Source: Allium sativum (Eukaryota > Streptophyta > Magnoliopsida > Asparagales > Amaryllidaceae). Taken from it: 64,000 nt of DNA. Position 1 is the stretch's first letter. Each line of letters begins with the position of its first letter. The stretch spans positions 482,328,861-482,392,860 of the forward strand of contig CM060920.1 of the NCBI GenBank assembly GCA_030737875.1, read 5' to 3'. A model generated the notes under the pieces. That model was not told the DNA's origin. It ran no database searches and saw only the letters and a program-made list of their open reading frames with translations. Positions 35,601 through 46,944 of this stretch are shown here, in pieces. The position numbers and the translations under genes are program-made.

Positions 35601-36332
35601 GTATGGGTCATTCATGCCGTCTATGATTGATACTTATGATTTGAAATTGTTTTAGCACTATGCACTTATAGTATATCAAAATGATTTGTTTTAAACGTAT
35701 CAAGCATTCTTGGCTATTATAAGGTAAAAACCCTATCCCATGGCTTGCGTTGCATTGTGTGATAGGACCTGGGTCTTATAATAGCTTCATTTTTCTTTAT
35801 TTAGCATTGCGCTGTTGTTTTATGCACTGGTATTCTTGGGAGGAAACCCGTTCCGTGTTATACGGCGTGGTCCCTTGATATACCTAGCTTTAAAAATAAA
35901 GATTAACTGTTTTAGTTCTCACACCAGTCACATGACTGACCTGGAGTTTATTGTTTTAACCTAAACTCTGGGTGCCCTTATTTTGACATGGGCAGCTAGT
36001 AGTTTTGGTTTTGCAGATTTATATTCACAGGATCCTGGTTTACAGCTGGAACGATATCCGGAAAGCTTTGTATCCGTATATCTACTTCTAGTTGTGTATT
36101 GTATTATTTTCCGCTGCTGTGTATTTAAATGTAATTTAAATCTCTGATATTTATGTGTAATGTTTATTTATACTCTGTATATTCTTGTAATCTGATGCAT
36201 TGTTGTAATATGCAATGAAATGTTCTTCTGTATGCGTTATGATTTGTCGTGTTCTCAAACGATAGGGCGTTTCGAACGGTCTGAGTCGGTTTAGCGACTG
36301 GTTCGGACCGAGCGAAATTCCTTCTCGTCACA
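29687..36332 (+). mobile_element. 3' LTR (6.65 kb) of LARD
   Basis: It begins TGTAACAACCC after the polypurine tract and ends TTCTCGTCACA at 36332. The following ATCGC (36333-36337) duplicates 21994-21998, which proves a single insertion event into the gag of element D. Internal features mirror LTR 1: promoter ~30510-30590, donor-like GTAAGT at 30965, minisatellites ~31430-33020, GC block ~34660-35540, hairpin 35925-35938 and acceptor-like TTTTGCAG ending 36016. Confidence 0.93.
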
Positions 36333-36337
36333 ATCGC

Positions 36338-36994
36338 AATCAGTTTCTCAAATGGATCTTGGATATGATCTATGCCTCTCTCCTATATATTAGTCTAAAC
36401 CCAGATGGAAGTTCTCGTTCTTATGATAAGAAGTTTCGATAAAAGAGCATCCATACTTGGAGAGATCTTTAAAATCAGCAACATATTCTGAGATTGTGTT
36501 ACCATTTTTTCATGTTCGGTAAACTTCTCAAAACGGATAGACTTCTAGACCGTAGAAATTAACTTCTCCTCGGATCTAGTCTTAAAGTCATTCCAAGTGA
36601 TCTGATCCTCTGCGGTGATAAGAATGAAAGAGTTCCACCAACTCATGTCTTATTTGAAGCTATCGAGAAGTGAGTTTCCTCTTCATAGTATCATCAACAT
36701 ACAAGTCTCCGAAAATACGAGCACAAGTTCCAACAAATCCTAGACCTTGATAGCATACTCGGACCCACTAAATGACTTACCTCTCAAAGTAGAAAAATCC
36801 TTGCATAGCTTAGCAAAATCCATTCCTAGTATCAACACAGGAGAACCACTCCAACATATAGCTACTCTAGGGGCAGCTCGGGCTCTTCCCACGACTGATG
36901 TTATCATGGCATCGAACATAGATTAGTAGTCGGGAATCCCCATCCCTGATCTACCTTCACCAACTATTAGTGATGCAGAATTATTTCTAGCCAT
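36338..36994 (-). pseudogene. gag N-terminal part of element D
   Basis: On the minus strand a start at 36994 gives MARNNSASLIVGEGRSGM, followed by GMDFAKLCKDFSTLRGKSFSG, the gag pattern also seen in A (NFAKICKDFRSMGG) and F (NFAKLNKDYTSLGG). Several stops and frameshifts break the rest. The reading leaves at the LARD insertion and resumes at 21998. It lies ~190 bp inside the PBS, the expected place for gag. Confidence 0.75.
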
Positions 36995-37186
36995 ATTTTG
37001 GCGGCTCGAATCATCTTGAATCTTTAACAAGAATTTTCAGTCCAAACTCGATAAAAGCAGCAACAATGCTTAAGTGTGAACTACAATATATAGTATAAAT
37101 TACGAAATAAACAAATATGTCTCCCTTGTGTGTATACATCATAATCCCTTGGTTAAATCGTATATCCAAAGTTCTAATACCAAACG
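36995..37186 (-). other. Leader and PBS of element D
   Basis: Minus-strand PBS TGGTATTAGAAC (37171-37182) follows the LTR end GGGGGCAGTTGTCA. The spacer is 4 nt. The PBS departs from TGGTATCAGAGC at two of 12 bases, consistent with age. Confidence 0.75.
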
Positions 37187-37625
37187 TGACAACTGCCCCC
37201 ATAGCACTTGCATGTAAATATGTAAAATATGGCGCTATAGCATGCCAAGCTGATATGGATGCTATCAAGAGTGATAAATCAAAACAAGATCTGTCGTGTA
37301 TCTCACAGCTCATGGACAATATAATATATAAAATATAGACAGTAATTAAGTGAAAGATGAAAAAATAACAAGTAGTTGGCATATCATCAAAATCAAAGAG
37401 TCATGTACATTAAATCTAATTATATCCGAATACATGCGTCCTCACTACAACCCTTAGAGTATAGTCATAAAAACGGAAAGCAAATATATATGAGTATGTA
37501 TACGCTATAGCTCTTCCAAGCTCGTCCCTGGCTTGGCTTCTCGTATAACCTGACCTGCTATCTAGTCTACTCATCAGCATCGTCGATGAGCACCTAAGAT
37601 ACTAAGAGGAAACATAAAGCCTTGG
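37187..37625 (-). mobile_element. LTR D, 3' part (left of solo LTR C)
   Basis: It starts TGACAACTGCCCCC on the plus strand (LTR 3' end) next to the PBS and is interrupted at 37625 by LTR C. The LTR resumes at 41036. CTTGG at 37621-37625 and 41031-41035 is the target duplication of C. The GTGCTCATCGACGATGCTGATGAG segment (minus strand) is shared with the LTR fragment at 18031-19268. Confidence 0.75.
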
Positions 37626-39098
37626 TGTAACACCCCATGTCCGTTAGTGTCACTTACAATAGGAATGCATTAACTTCCATGAAGCATTATAAGTAAACAG
37701 AACAGAATATTACAAGACAGATACATAAAGTAGTACTTGAAAATTTTATTACTTTATTACAACAGAAACAAAAGTAAGTTTGGTTACATCTTTCAAAACC
37801 ACAATATCGGAATTCAAGTACATAAATATCAGTCTTGTACAAAAGCCTTCAGAGTACGTAATTTTAAAGCCATAATCCCCAACAGAAAATGCAACAAATA
37901 GGTAGAATCAAAGCCAAGCAATACTTCAAGCACTCTAGCACTTCAAGCAGAGAGAAATCTAAGTCAAACTCTTACGTTCCCAACCTGAGTACCTGGGGGG
38001 GAAAGGAAGAAAAGAGGCGAAACAAACTAGGTCAGACGTACGTCTGGTGAGTCCAGTGACTTTCAGCATATAAATAGATAACAGAATCATGACATGTAAA
38101 TAAAATTGGATGAGAGATAGCCACAACAAGAGTAGAAAGTTAAGTGAAGAAACAGAATGATATAGGCTAAGCTAAGCTCCTTACTTAGTTTTCACTTCTC
38201 TGCACTAATACTAGTATAACAGAATTAGGTGTTGTCCTATCATCTAAACAAAAAACAGAATGATCTCTTCAGAAACACGATGCTAGAAATGGGCCTTTAC
38301 CACCCGAACAGAGACAGATGGTACAGAAACAGAATCAAGAACGAAATCAGAGACAGAAACAGAATAATCCCTATGGAAACAGAATATTAGAGTTAGGTGT
38401 ACACTAGTAATGGGCCTTTACCACCCCCACAGACGGTACCACACAGAAACAGACAGGTGTTACCAACCCAACAGAAACAGACGGTACCCCAACAAAAACA
38501 GACGGAACTAAGTGTACCCTAAATTCAACCCCAAGCGATCAGCTCCCTAATGCATAAATACCCTGCGTCAGCCCCACAGAATGGTGTATCACTCCCTAAA
38601 GTGTCAACCTGTAGACATAGACCTATTTACAGATGTCACGGTGTCTTACATCCTCAGAGCAGACCGGATCCATGCATGCACATGACCCGGTTGGAATGCG
38701 CCATTAACACCCCTCGCCATTATCAGAGTGATCCTCTTACAATCAGTTCAGTAAACATGCCCGGACCCCTATTAGTGTTGGGTCATAGTTTTGATACCAG
38801 AAAGGGTTACTGACTAATATGGGTCCCAAACAACAAATGACACAAGTAATTATCCCTCCTAACCTTGTGTCCCCAGACTAACGGATTAGATGTAAGATTA
38901 ACAAGTTATTAGACTAACGGATCAGATATACAGGTTAACAGTCTTACAGATTGTTTTTACCTAACTTTGTATTAGGCCTACAGATTCACGAAACGGGTTT
39001 ATTAGATTCATCAGTCCAGTTGTTTTAACCCTATCCACCCAACACGTTTTAGGCATCATATTTATCTTAGATTTGCATTAGTTAAATATTAATGCACA

Positions 39099-39301
39099 GA
39101 CCTCTCACATTGGGTCGGTAGTTTGTGGCCGCTGGATGTGCCGGGCGGTTCCGGGTAGACTTCTGCCACAAGCCAGACCGAACCTCGTGTCTAAGCATCC
39201 TTATGCCTATGACCTCTCACATTAGACTGACAGTTTGCAGTTGCTCGTTAAGCCGGTTGGGTCCTGGTAGGCTTCTACCGCAAACTGAGTCTAACCTCGT
39301 G
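39099..39301 (-). other. Paired two-stem hairpins in LTR C
   Basis: Units lie at 39099-39190 and 39210-39301. In the second, the outer stem is TTAGACT/AGTCTAA and the inner CAGTTTGC/GCAAACTG. In the first, the inner stem is TTGTGGC/GCCACAA. Loops keep GCTGGATGTGCCGGGCGG-like sequence. Confidence 0.7.
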
Positions 39302-40548
39302 TCTCAGCATTCTTATTTGTAGCTAAAGTTTTCATTCACATATTATGCCAATATCAGATTAATTATGCCAATTCAACAAATTAACTTCTTTACAAGTTAC
39401 AGCAGATTATTCAAAGTTCCATTAACATGTTTTGCTCAATTTTAGATCGAGCCTACAGATTACATACCCAAATCACAGTATTCAATTCCAACAGATCTAG
39501 CGGATTGGGCAATTTAATAGATTTAAACATATCCTAAAGTTCTATTAACATATCTTGCCTAATCATAAATTAAGCCTCATTTTACATGCCCAAATTATGG
39601 TCATAATTCTCAACCTAACATGTGCCCAAATTTAGTTAGATTTTCCATAATACAGAATATTCTCTAAAAGCCCCAAATCATGATATACAATATGAATTAT
39701 GCCAATTTATAGCTGTTGATTACCGCGTATGTCAAATATCCAAAAACCCGAATTAGACGTATTCACATTAATAGTTATCCCTATTGTAATATAGGTTTTT
39801 CAGGCCTAAGTCACATATCCTTTTTCTTCTAAGTCATAGATCGTCATATAAAATATGCCCCAAATCTAGCTCTTAAATTACAACATGTATTATGTCCTCA
39901 AAATCAGATCTTGAATTATAACATGCATTATGTCCCGAAATTACAAGTCATATGTTGTCATACATTAATTCTCCTTCTTCCAAATCATAAACCGTCATAT
40001 ATAGTATGCCTAAATCTAGATCTTAAATTACAACTTAAGTTGTGTTCTCAATTTAGTCATAAATCGGTTATGTCCAATTATGCATCATTCAATATTTTCC
40101 CCAAATTTAGCGTTCGCGTGTCAATCTCTTATGAGATTTGGCTCAGGCTCATAGTAGCCTGGCTATAGAACAGAAGGAAGGAAGAGATACATAATAGTTA
40201 CAATAAGATAGATCTACACAGAAAAACAGATCTGATAAACAAGAATAAGATGGATCTACACAGAAAAACAGATCTGATAAACAAGAATAAGATATATCTC
40301 CAATTCAGATTTATACCCATGTCAAGATCATAATTAAATTTCATATCTGAAAATAACTGTACTCACAAATCGTGGTTTAAGAAAGAGAAGAACGATTCTG
40401 GGATATGATTTTCTGGAGTTGATTTGCTTTCCGTTGATGTAGGCGTTGATTTGTTATCTTTATCTTCTCTTTTGAATTGATTGATTAGGGTGGAGGCTAG
40501 GTCACTTTAGGTTTTAGGAGCATGGAGGCACCATTCCTCTTTGTTAAT

Positions 40549-40583
40549 GAATTAGGGTTTAGGTTTAGGGTCCTTATATAGTT
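40549..40583 (-). promoter_or_regulatory. TATA box followed by telo-box in LTR C
   Basis: On the minus strand CTATATAAGG is followed directly by CCCTAAACCTAAACCCTAA, three telomere-type units. Telo-boxes next to TATA or in 5' leaders are known from plant translation-apparatus genes. The 47-kb relative has AAACCCTA in the same place. Confidence 0.55.
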
Positions 40584-40704
40584 GTAGAGAGTGTTTTAGG
40601 ACCATTAGATTAACCCTGAACCATGAGAACCAATCAGATGCCACATCTGCCTTAGAGGGAATCGGCCCATGGGTTGATAGCCAAACACCCTGAATCAACC
40701 CCTA

Positions 40705-40730
40705 GTCGACCCAGCAGAGCTCGGGTCGAC
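40705..40730 (-). other. U3 hairpin in LTR C
   Basis: GTCGACCC pairs with GGGTCGAC, with an inner AGC/GCT around a 3-nt loop. It lies ~300-325 bp from the LTR start. Equivalents: 11105-11202 (A), 15455-15482 (B), 47238-47266 (47-kb relative). Confidence 0.65.
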
Positions 40731-41035
40731 CTCAAAAATGGGCCGGTTCGGTTATTCCCCCTCCCGATTTGCTGTTTTGAACTTTTTTGCATATTTATTT
40801 ATTTAATTTTTATATATATCTATACATATATATTTCTCATATGCATACAAACTTCAAGGCTTAATAACATCTTCATAAAGTATCCGTTTTGTGCAAACCA
40901 AATGTCTATCTTGACCCAAAATTTTGAAACGAACATAATAGCGCAACCCATTTCACTTAATTCTTCTTCTAAAAAATTAAGTATACTTTTATTTGTGAAT
41001 TTTAATGTTATAAAATTACGGGGTGTTACACTTGG

Positions 41036-43396
41036 GTCAAATAATAGCCTAGTGTGAGCATTAAGATTTTTGAAAAATGTACCACAATATATGTAAAAGG
41101 ACATGTGATGTCTCATAACTGACATGCCCCTACAACCAAATAGTCAGCACATAATAACATTATGCTACTCAAGAAAATAATTCTACATAAAGTAGTAACA
41201 AACAAAGTGGGTGAAGTCTCAAGATAAGAAAATATGTCTAGCCCTACAAGGTCTCATTCCCTGTCTCCTTCTCCAAGCCATACAGGTGATGGTCTACCCA
41301 AGAAGTGAAAGCATATGTGTGTCAAAGCATTTATAGCAACCATCATCCAAATCCTAACTATCACCCTCTAAAGTCGGATCCCATTGAAACCAATATGGCA
41401 ATCCTCTCTTAACTAGGGACTAATAGAAATCCTGGTTCTTGTGTGACTTCTCGATACCTTCAGGACCCAGTTGTCCAGTATATCTGCCTTCAGGACCCAA
41501 GTGTCCAACAATTTAGGTGCCCCCACCTGGTAAGCTAGGTATATGATCTATTTGTGCTTGCGGGACCCATCTGTCTAGCACATGTGCCTTTAAGACCCAA
41601 GTGTCCAACGCACCTTATTGAAGAATCAACAATAGAACACTCTGAGCTATAAATGATTCCTTAGTGATCCATCATCAGAGCCACTCCACTATCTAAATCT
41701 TGAGACACAACTCAGCCAATCCATTATTACATAGCTTTATCTACTACGAACTACTTCACTACTAAGTAACTATGCCATTTCACATACTACCTATAGCTTC
41801 CCCTTCGAGTCACTCTACATTTAAGTCTCATGTTAAATAGTTTGTTTCTTGATCATGATATATCTCTCAAACCAGAGCAACAACTATTAAACCAAGTCCA
41901 CCAGCACGATCCCTACGACACCGACTTCCTCCTCTATTGGTCGTGCACCATAACTCTCACCCTGATGGATCGATATCGGTCCATAGACTATGGATCATTA
42001 CCGATCCATATACTTTGTCAATTTTTGGCAAGTACTTCGGATGCTCAAAGTACACCTCGCCTAGGCTCCATTTTCCTAATTGTTCACTTCCTATGGGTCC
42101 ATCGTGACTCCCAACTGATCCATGACATAGAAAAATTTCTTTACGTCGCATGCCAACTCCCTTTGAAACCAAACTTTGCCTATAACCTGCAAATCATCCT
42201 AGGAGTTCATGCAAAAAGTTTGGAGGCAAAATTGCACTTCCCCATGGATCGGTACCGGTCCATAGGCCATGGACCAGTACCAGTCCATGTACTTAGCATA
42301 TTTCAATCACATTTTTCGGGCGTCCTCTTGCCGCCTTTTAGAGCCAAACCCCCAAATTTTGTGCAATTTTGACGAACTTTGACTCTATTGCACTCCAATC
42401 TTCATTCAAAGTCCTAATTTCCTTGATATTAACACACAAAATCAGGTCTACTACCCAAACAATGATTTCAACAATTCAAACAACAAACATATGAATCGAC
42501 AAGTATGTTAAAACACTCAAATTCATATATAACATGAAAAAATCATTCATATGCATAGATTAAGTGTATATCTACCTGTAAATGAATCTAAACTTATAAT
42601 TTTAATCAATTTTCACTAGTTTTATTATCTCTAAGGTTTAAAAAATGGGAATTAACATATGCGATCATGAATTGGTGAGATCTAACATGTAAATGTGATA
42701 AAAACAACTAATCTAAGCATATAATATAATATAGCATTGTGATAGATATAAATAACCCACCAAATAAATGAATCTAATAAAGATTAAGTTTAATATGATT
42801 TGGGAAGAAAGGAAATGAATATAAACAACCCCTAAATGATGCAAAATCTATAGATCAATTGTGATCTAATCTCTTCTATAAGTTTGGAGGAGATTAGAAG
42901 TGAGTTTGAATGTGTTCTGAGGTTTTAGGAGAAGAACTAGAGGACCTTAGTTCTTCTAACTGCTGGACAAATGAAGAAAGTAACCTAATTAATCTCTTCA
43001 GTCTCATATTTATACCATAAGTCATTAGCCTTAATGGGCTTGCCTAATCAGCCCACTAGTCTTCCTAACAGTCTGATCAGCCATCCAGAAAACTTAAAAT
43101 GGTTGTATCTCCCTACCTTCTAATACAAATCATTAATGTAACCACTCTACGTAATGACCTTTCTTCAAGTATTTCTAGTGACACAAGTATGAGCATCTAA
43201 TTCTGTACTAATCAAAAGATACAGGTAGAACAAGATACTCAGGGGTAAAATGATCACAAAACAATCATGAAAAAAATCATAGATGTATAAAACATCCTTA
43301 CTAGCCATATATTAAATTATGATAAAGATATGACCTAGTATGATTTAAATATAATTATTTTAAAATCCTTAGATACGTCAAACCTGGGTCATTACA
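41036..43396 (-). mobile_element. LTR D, 5' part
   Basis: This continues LTR D to its end GGGTCATTACA at 43396 (minus strand starts TGTAATGACCC). Without solo LTR C and its extra duplication the LTR is ~2.8 kb. It holds four imperfect copies of GGACCCAAGTGTCCA (41457-41613) and two near-palindromes around GGATCGGTACCGGTCC (41963-42010, 42243-42298). The 180-codon ORF over 41830-42372 runs through these palindromes and shows no known domain, so it is not called. The host sequence beyond 43396 is RNase H coding DNA of element E. Confidence 0.8.
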
Positions 43397-44395
43397 AGAT
43401 TATGAGTTGGGTATCGCACTTCATGCGGCCTTAGCTATTTGGAAGCATAAGCAACAACACCCGTCTACACAAGCACAACTTCTAAGCTTGTTCTGCAAGC
43501 ATCTGTATAAACAACTAAGACTTTTTTCATTCAGCACCACTAACACCGAAGCATTTTTCAATAATTACTTCAAATTTCGAAAGGCTTCTTCACACTTATC
43601 TAACCATACAAACTTCACATTCTTTTGGGTTAGCCTAGTAAGCGACATCACAATCCTTAAGAAATATTTAATTAACCTTCAATAATATTTAACCAATCTA
43701 AGAAAGATTAGAACTTCCGTAACACTTTCAAGCCTTTTCCAACTAAAGATAACATCTACTTTCATTGGATTTACCGATAGTCCTTCATCCGAAGCCACGT
43801 GACCAAGAAACTTCATTTTCTCTTCCTAAAACCGACACTTAGAAAACTTAGCCTTCAAGCGATGCTTTCGCGAAGTTCCAAGAACAATTCGAAGGTGGCA
43901 CTCATGCACCTTCGCTTCCTTCAAATACACGAATTGTCATCAACAAAAACCTACATGAATTTATCTAAGTGCTCCCAAAACACTTAGTTTATCAAGTCTG
44001 TAAAGAAAGCTGGCACATTCATCAAGCCAAATGGCATAACCATCCATTTGTATGATCCATGTCTCATAAGAAAGGATGACAATAGAATGCTCTCTTCCGC
44101 TATCCTCAGTTGGTGAAGACCAATAACCAAATCCAGCTAAGACAACACGTTTTCTCCTATGAGGAAGTGGATAATTATTATTTACTATCTTTTCATTTTT
44201 CTTTCGATGGTCAATACACAATTTCAAAGTTCTGTCGGGCTTCTTCACAAGTTCAATAGTAGCTCCACAAGGCAATCTACTTGGATGAATAATGGTTCTT
44301 CCTTCCAAATCAACAATTTGTGCCATCATCTCTCTCATCTCCTAAGGGTTCATTCGGATAGGTGGCCGACTCACTGGTTTAACTCCCGACACTAG
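43397..44395 (-). pseudogene. RT and start of RNase H of gypsy element E
   Basis: The minus strand carries RT pieces: LEGRTIIHPSRLPCGATIEL, VKKPDRTLKLCIDHRK and NNNYPLPH (44338-44160), a decayed AIWLDECASFLYRL block, then SLTRLTQKNVKFVW near 43620 and RPHEVRYPTHNL at the D junction. The last is the conserved RNase H segment, so D inserted inside RNase H. Stops and frameshifts are frequent. The downstream integrase is not in the window. Confidence 0.72.
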
Positions 44396-44960
44396 AATAA
44401 TTTGAAACTCATAGCCCTCTTCAGTGGCATACCTGTCGTTGGTTCAAAGACATCAACAAATTCCTTCACGATCGGAACACTACTTATCTTTTCTCCAATT
44501 CCAAAACACTTAATAATGAAGACATTTGTGGAATCTCTTTCTCTACGAAGAATAAAATCCTATTATTACTTTTGGGATGTTTTAACGATACCTCTCTTCT
44601 TTGACAAATTATTCTTGCACCATAACGACTCAACCAATCCATCCCAAAATAATTCGAAACAATAGAAAAAAAACACAAACAAAAACATAACACAGAAACT
44701 AAACTTCTAGGCTATCACATCTCATACTAAGTGTCACATAGCCTCCAATTAGATTAGCTTCCCTAAAGAATGTAATAAGATATGATGGTTCTAAAGATAG
44801 CTTAACCATTACACATCCAAATATAAATGAATGTGAAGCACCAGTGTCATACAAAACTTTAATAGGTATTATATGGAACTAAAGTGTACCTCCCAACATT
44901 GTTTTTCCTTTCACACCTGCAGTAAGTATAGAAGATGAAGGCTCCTTAGCAAGCACTTTT
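44396..44960 (-). pseudogene. Protease region of element E
   Basis: The minus strand reads FGMDWLSRYGARIICQRREV (44484-44693 frame), the conserved end of plant gypsy protease domains, upstream of RT. The active-site part (about 44760-44900) is recognisable only as YGAGTSFTFIFG, with the catalytic DTG lost. Confidence 0.65.
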
Positions 44961-45539
44961 CTCTACGTTGCTTCTAGACACCTATTCTTATTGTTTCCAA
45001 GCTATTACAATTGAAGCACCTAATATTCTACCTTTCGATGGTGATCTTGGGTATGGTGTCCGTGTCCTTGTGTTCAGTAGAGCAAAGATCTTTCTAATGG
45101 CATTTGAAGCATACCACTTCCTCTTTGTTCTTTGCTTTTATCCCTTTTAAGCTTTATTCCTTTTAAATAATCTCTTTTTCCTTCCTTGAAAGTCTCGGCT
45201 TCCACTGGGTTTTCCAACCCCCTTAAACGTCTCCTCATTGCTAATGGCCATTTCCACAACCATATCACTAGGGTTTTGCAAGTAAGGCATGGTTTCTTTC
45301 ATGATCTAAAATGTAAGCACCCTTATAAACATCTTATTTTTCAAGATAATAGTATTTATTGTTCCATGAGAATATTGAGACAACTCATCAAACTTAGCAA
45401 CATGTTATTCAACCGACATTTCTCCTTGCTTCAACTCATCAAACTTCCTCATCATAAAGGACTAGGCAACCTAAGAAACAAAGTTATCCCTATGTATCCT
45501 CTATAAATCTTCCTTAATGATACCTTCCTCCGGTGTCCT
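44961..45539 (-). pseudogene. gag remnant of element E
   Basis: Minus-strand pieces in differing frames read MMRKFDELKQGEMSVE, VAKFDELSQYSHGTINT and DMVVEMAISNEETFKG, matching the pattern 'L-x-Q-G-x-M-S-V-x-E-Y ... F-x-x-L-S' of gypsy gag. The N-terminus is cut at 45540 by a copia LTR. No PBS or LTR of E is seen. Confidence 0.6.
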
Positions 45540-46935
45540 TGTTGAATCATGGTTTTGATTCAAGAAAAGAATCTTCTCCTCTAACAAGGAGATTCAACGA
45601 CGAATAGAGTGACAAAGGAAAGTCATGCATATTAATGTAAGCTACAATAAAGACAAGACTTCAAACTAGTAATTAGTTCTATATCTTTAGAGTTTTGAGT
45701 CTTAGAAGTATATTATTGTTAAAATCTATTCTCAAGTAATTTATATCGAAATACAAAAACACAACTTTTATTTGATCCTTTTACATGTATATGTGCATTA
45801 TGCATATTAGGTCAGTCGATTGACCTGGTGCAAAATGCATTGTACATAAATATATGCATGAGGATATGAACTTTAGTCGTTTGCCTTAGAAATCTAGTCA
45901 AAATTTTAAAATTCACATCCATTCATGAAGAGTTATGAGACATGGATGCTTCTGTACAATCACATCTCTTCACAAATGGTTATAACCTTTTAACTACTAT
46001 ATAAACATGTTTTATTCACAATCAAACATTACTTTTTGACTTACTTAATCTAATATTTCTAAATCTTTTGTGAATACTCTTTATATTCTCTAAAAGCATT
46101 CGTAGAATTAAAATTTCTTGAATCTGAATGTTAATTCTTCATCTCTAAGAAATATTTTCCTTTCTTATCTACGCACCTTAATATACATACACACTTAAGG
46201 AGAAGTTATAAGAAGGGTGTACTATCAATGACATATACATGTTATCAACAACACAAACAATCAGAATTGTCTTTTGTATTTGTTGATGTCCTATTTTCCT
46301 ATTCAGACTCGTTTGAATTCCTCTTATGTTATCAAGGTGTGAAATTCATATTCGTCTGCTCAGGTGTTGTGTAACAACCCGAATTCCGACAAACCAATTT
46401 TTTTTTCAAAATTCTAATTCATTGAAACCCGTGTTGGTTGCTCTAGTATCCTGCAGAAAAGACAGAGATATAAAATATATCAGTCAGTATTATTACTATG
46501 GTAAGGCTATACTTTGATTATATTATACTCTGTCCATTTCGTTGTGGGACATTTTCTGAGCTCTGATATATTTTATATCTCTGTCTTTTCTGCAGGATAC
46601 CAGAGAAACCAACACAGGTTTCGATGAATTAGAATTAAAAAAAACTTGGTCTATTGGAATTCGGGCTGTTACATGTTGTATACCTCTTCCTCCAAATCAA
46701 GTGAGGGTTTGTAATTAGTCGATTTTCCAGAAGGAGTCTGGAACTGGAAATAGGACGTTACTCAAAATTAGTATAAAAGTCTCTAGTGTCATTTTTACTT
46801 TATTGCTTTTACAATTTTCATTATTATTATATTTAAACTGCCACTTTTATAATTACTGCCCTTCAAATTCAACATATATACTGGCCATCGTCGATCCAGT
46901 GCATATCGACTATTCATTCATCATCGCACCAGTAT
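45540..46935 (+). mobile_element. SIRE-like copia LTR (old), interrupted by an inverted-repeat element
   Basis: It starts TGTTGAATCATGGTTTTGATT, matching the 16654 LTR (TGTTGGAGAATGGAGTTTTGAT). CTACTATATAAACATG (~45995) is a TATA match. Near the end GGAACTGGAAATAGGACGTTACTC and AGTATAAAAGTCTCTAGTG match the 3' part of the 16.6-kb LTR. The exact 3' end (about 46925-46945) and target duplication are not clear. No polypurine tract or PBS adjoins it, so it may be solo or truncated. Confidence 0.6.
46370..46673. mobile_element. 304-bp inverted-repeat element with LTR-type ends
   Basis: Left arm 46370-46483 and right arm 46563-46673 are inverted copies; the inner ~36 nt (starting ATCCTGCAGAAAAGACAGAG) are identical and the outer part differs at a few positions. 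The loop is 79 nt. The ends are TGTAACAACCCGAATTCC and GGAATTCGGGCTGTTACA. It is flanked by a perfect 5-bp duplication, TGTTG (46365-46369, 46674-46678). No ORF. Arms of ~112 bp make it foldback-like, but the TG...CA ends and 5-bp duplication are LTR-retrotransposon features. Confidence 0.85.
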
Positions 46936-46944
46936 CGCCCTGAT

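Larger units (their letters stand above)
37626..41030 (-). mobile_element. LTR C, 3.4-kb solo LTR
   Basis: Termini are TGTAACACCCC at 37626 and GGGGTGTTACA at 41030, flanked by a perfect CTTGG duplication, with no PBS or polypurine tract. This is a solo LTR left by recombination of a full element inserted in LTR D. Shared with A and B: hairpin CAGAC/GTCTG (38033-38046), paired hairpins (39099-39301), TATA with a telomere-like box (40549-40583) and U3 hairpin GTCGACCC...GGGTCGAC (40705-40730). The middle (38270-38520) is rich in CAGAAACAGA repeats. No coding sequence. Confidence 0.93.

Noticed and set aside
41830..42372. 180-aa ORF in LTR D
   Set aside because: It runs through U3 palindromes on the strand opposite to the element, with no recognisable domain and a composition that fits chance.
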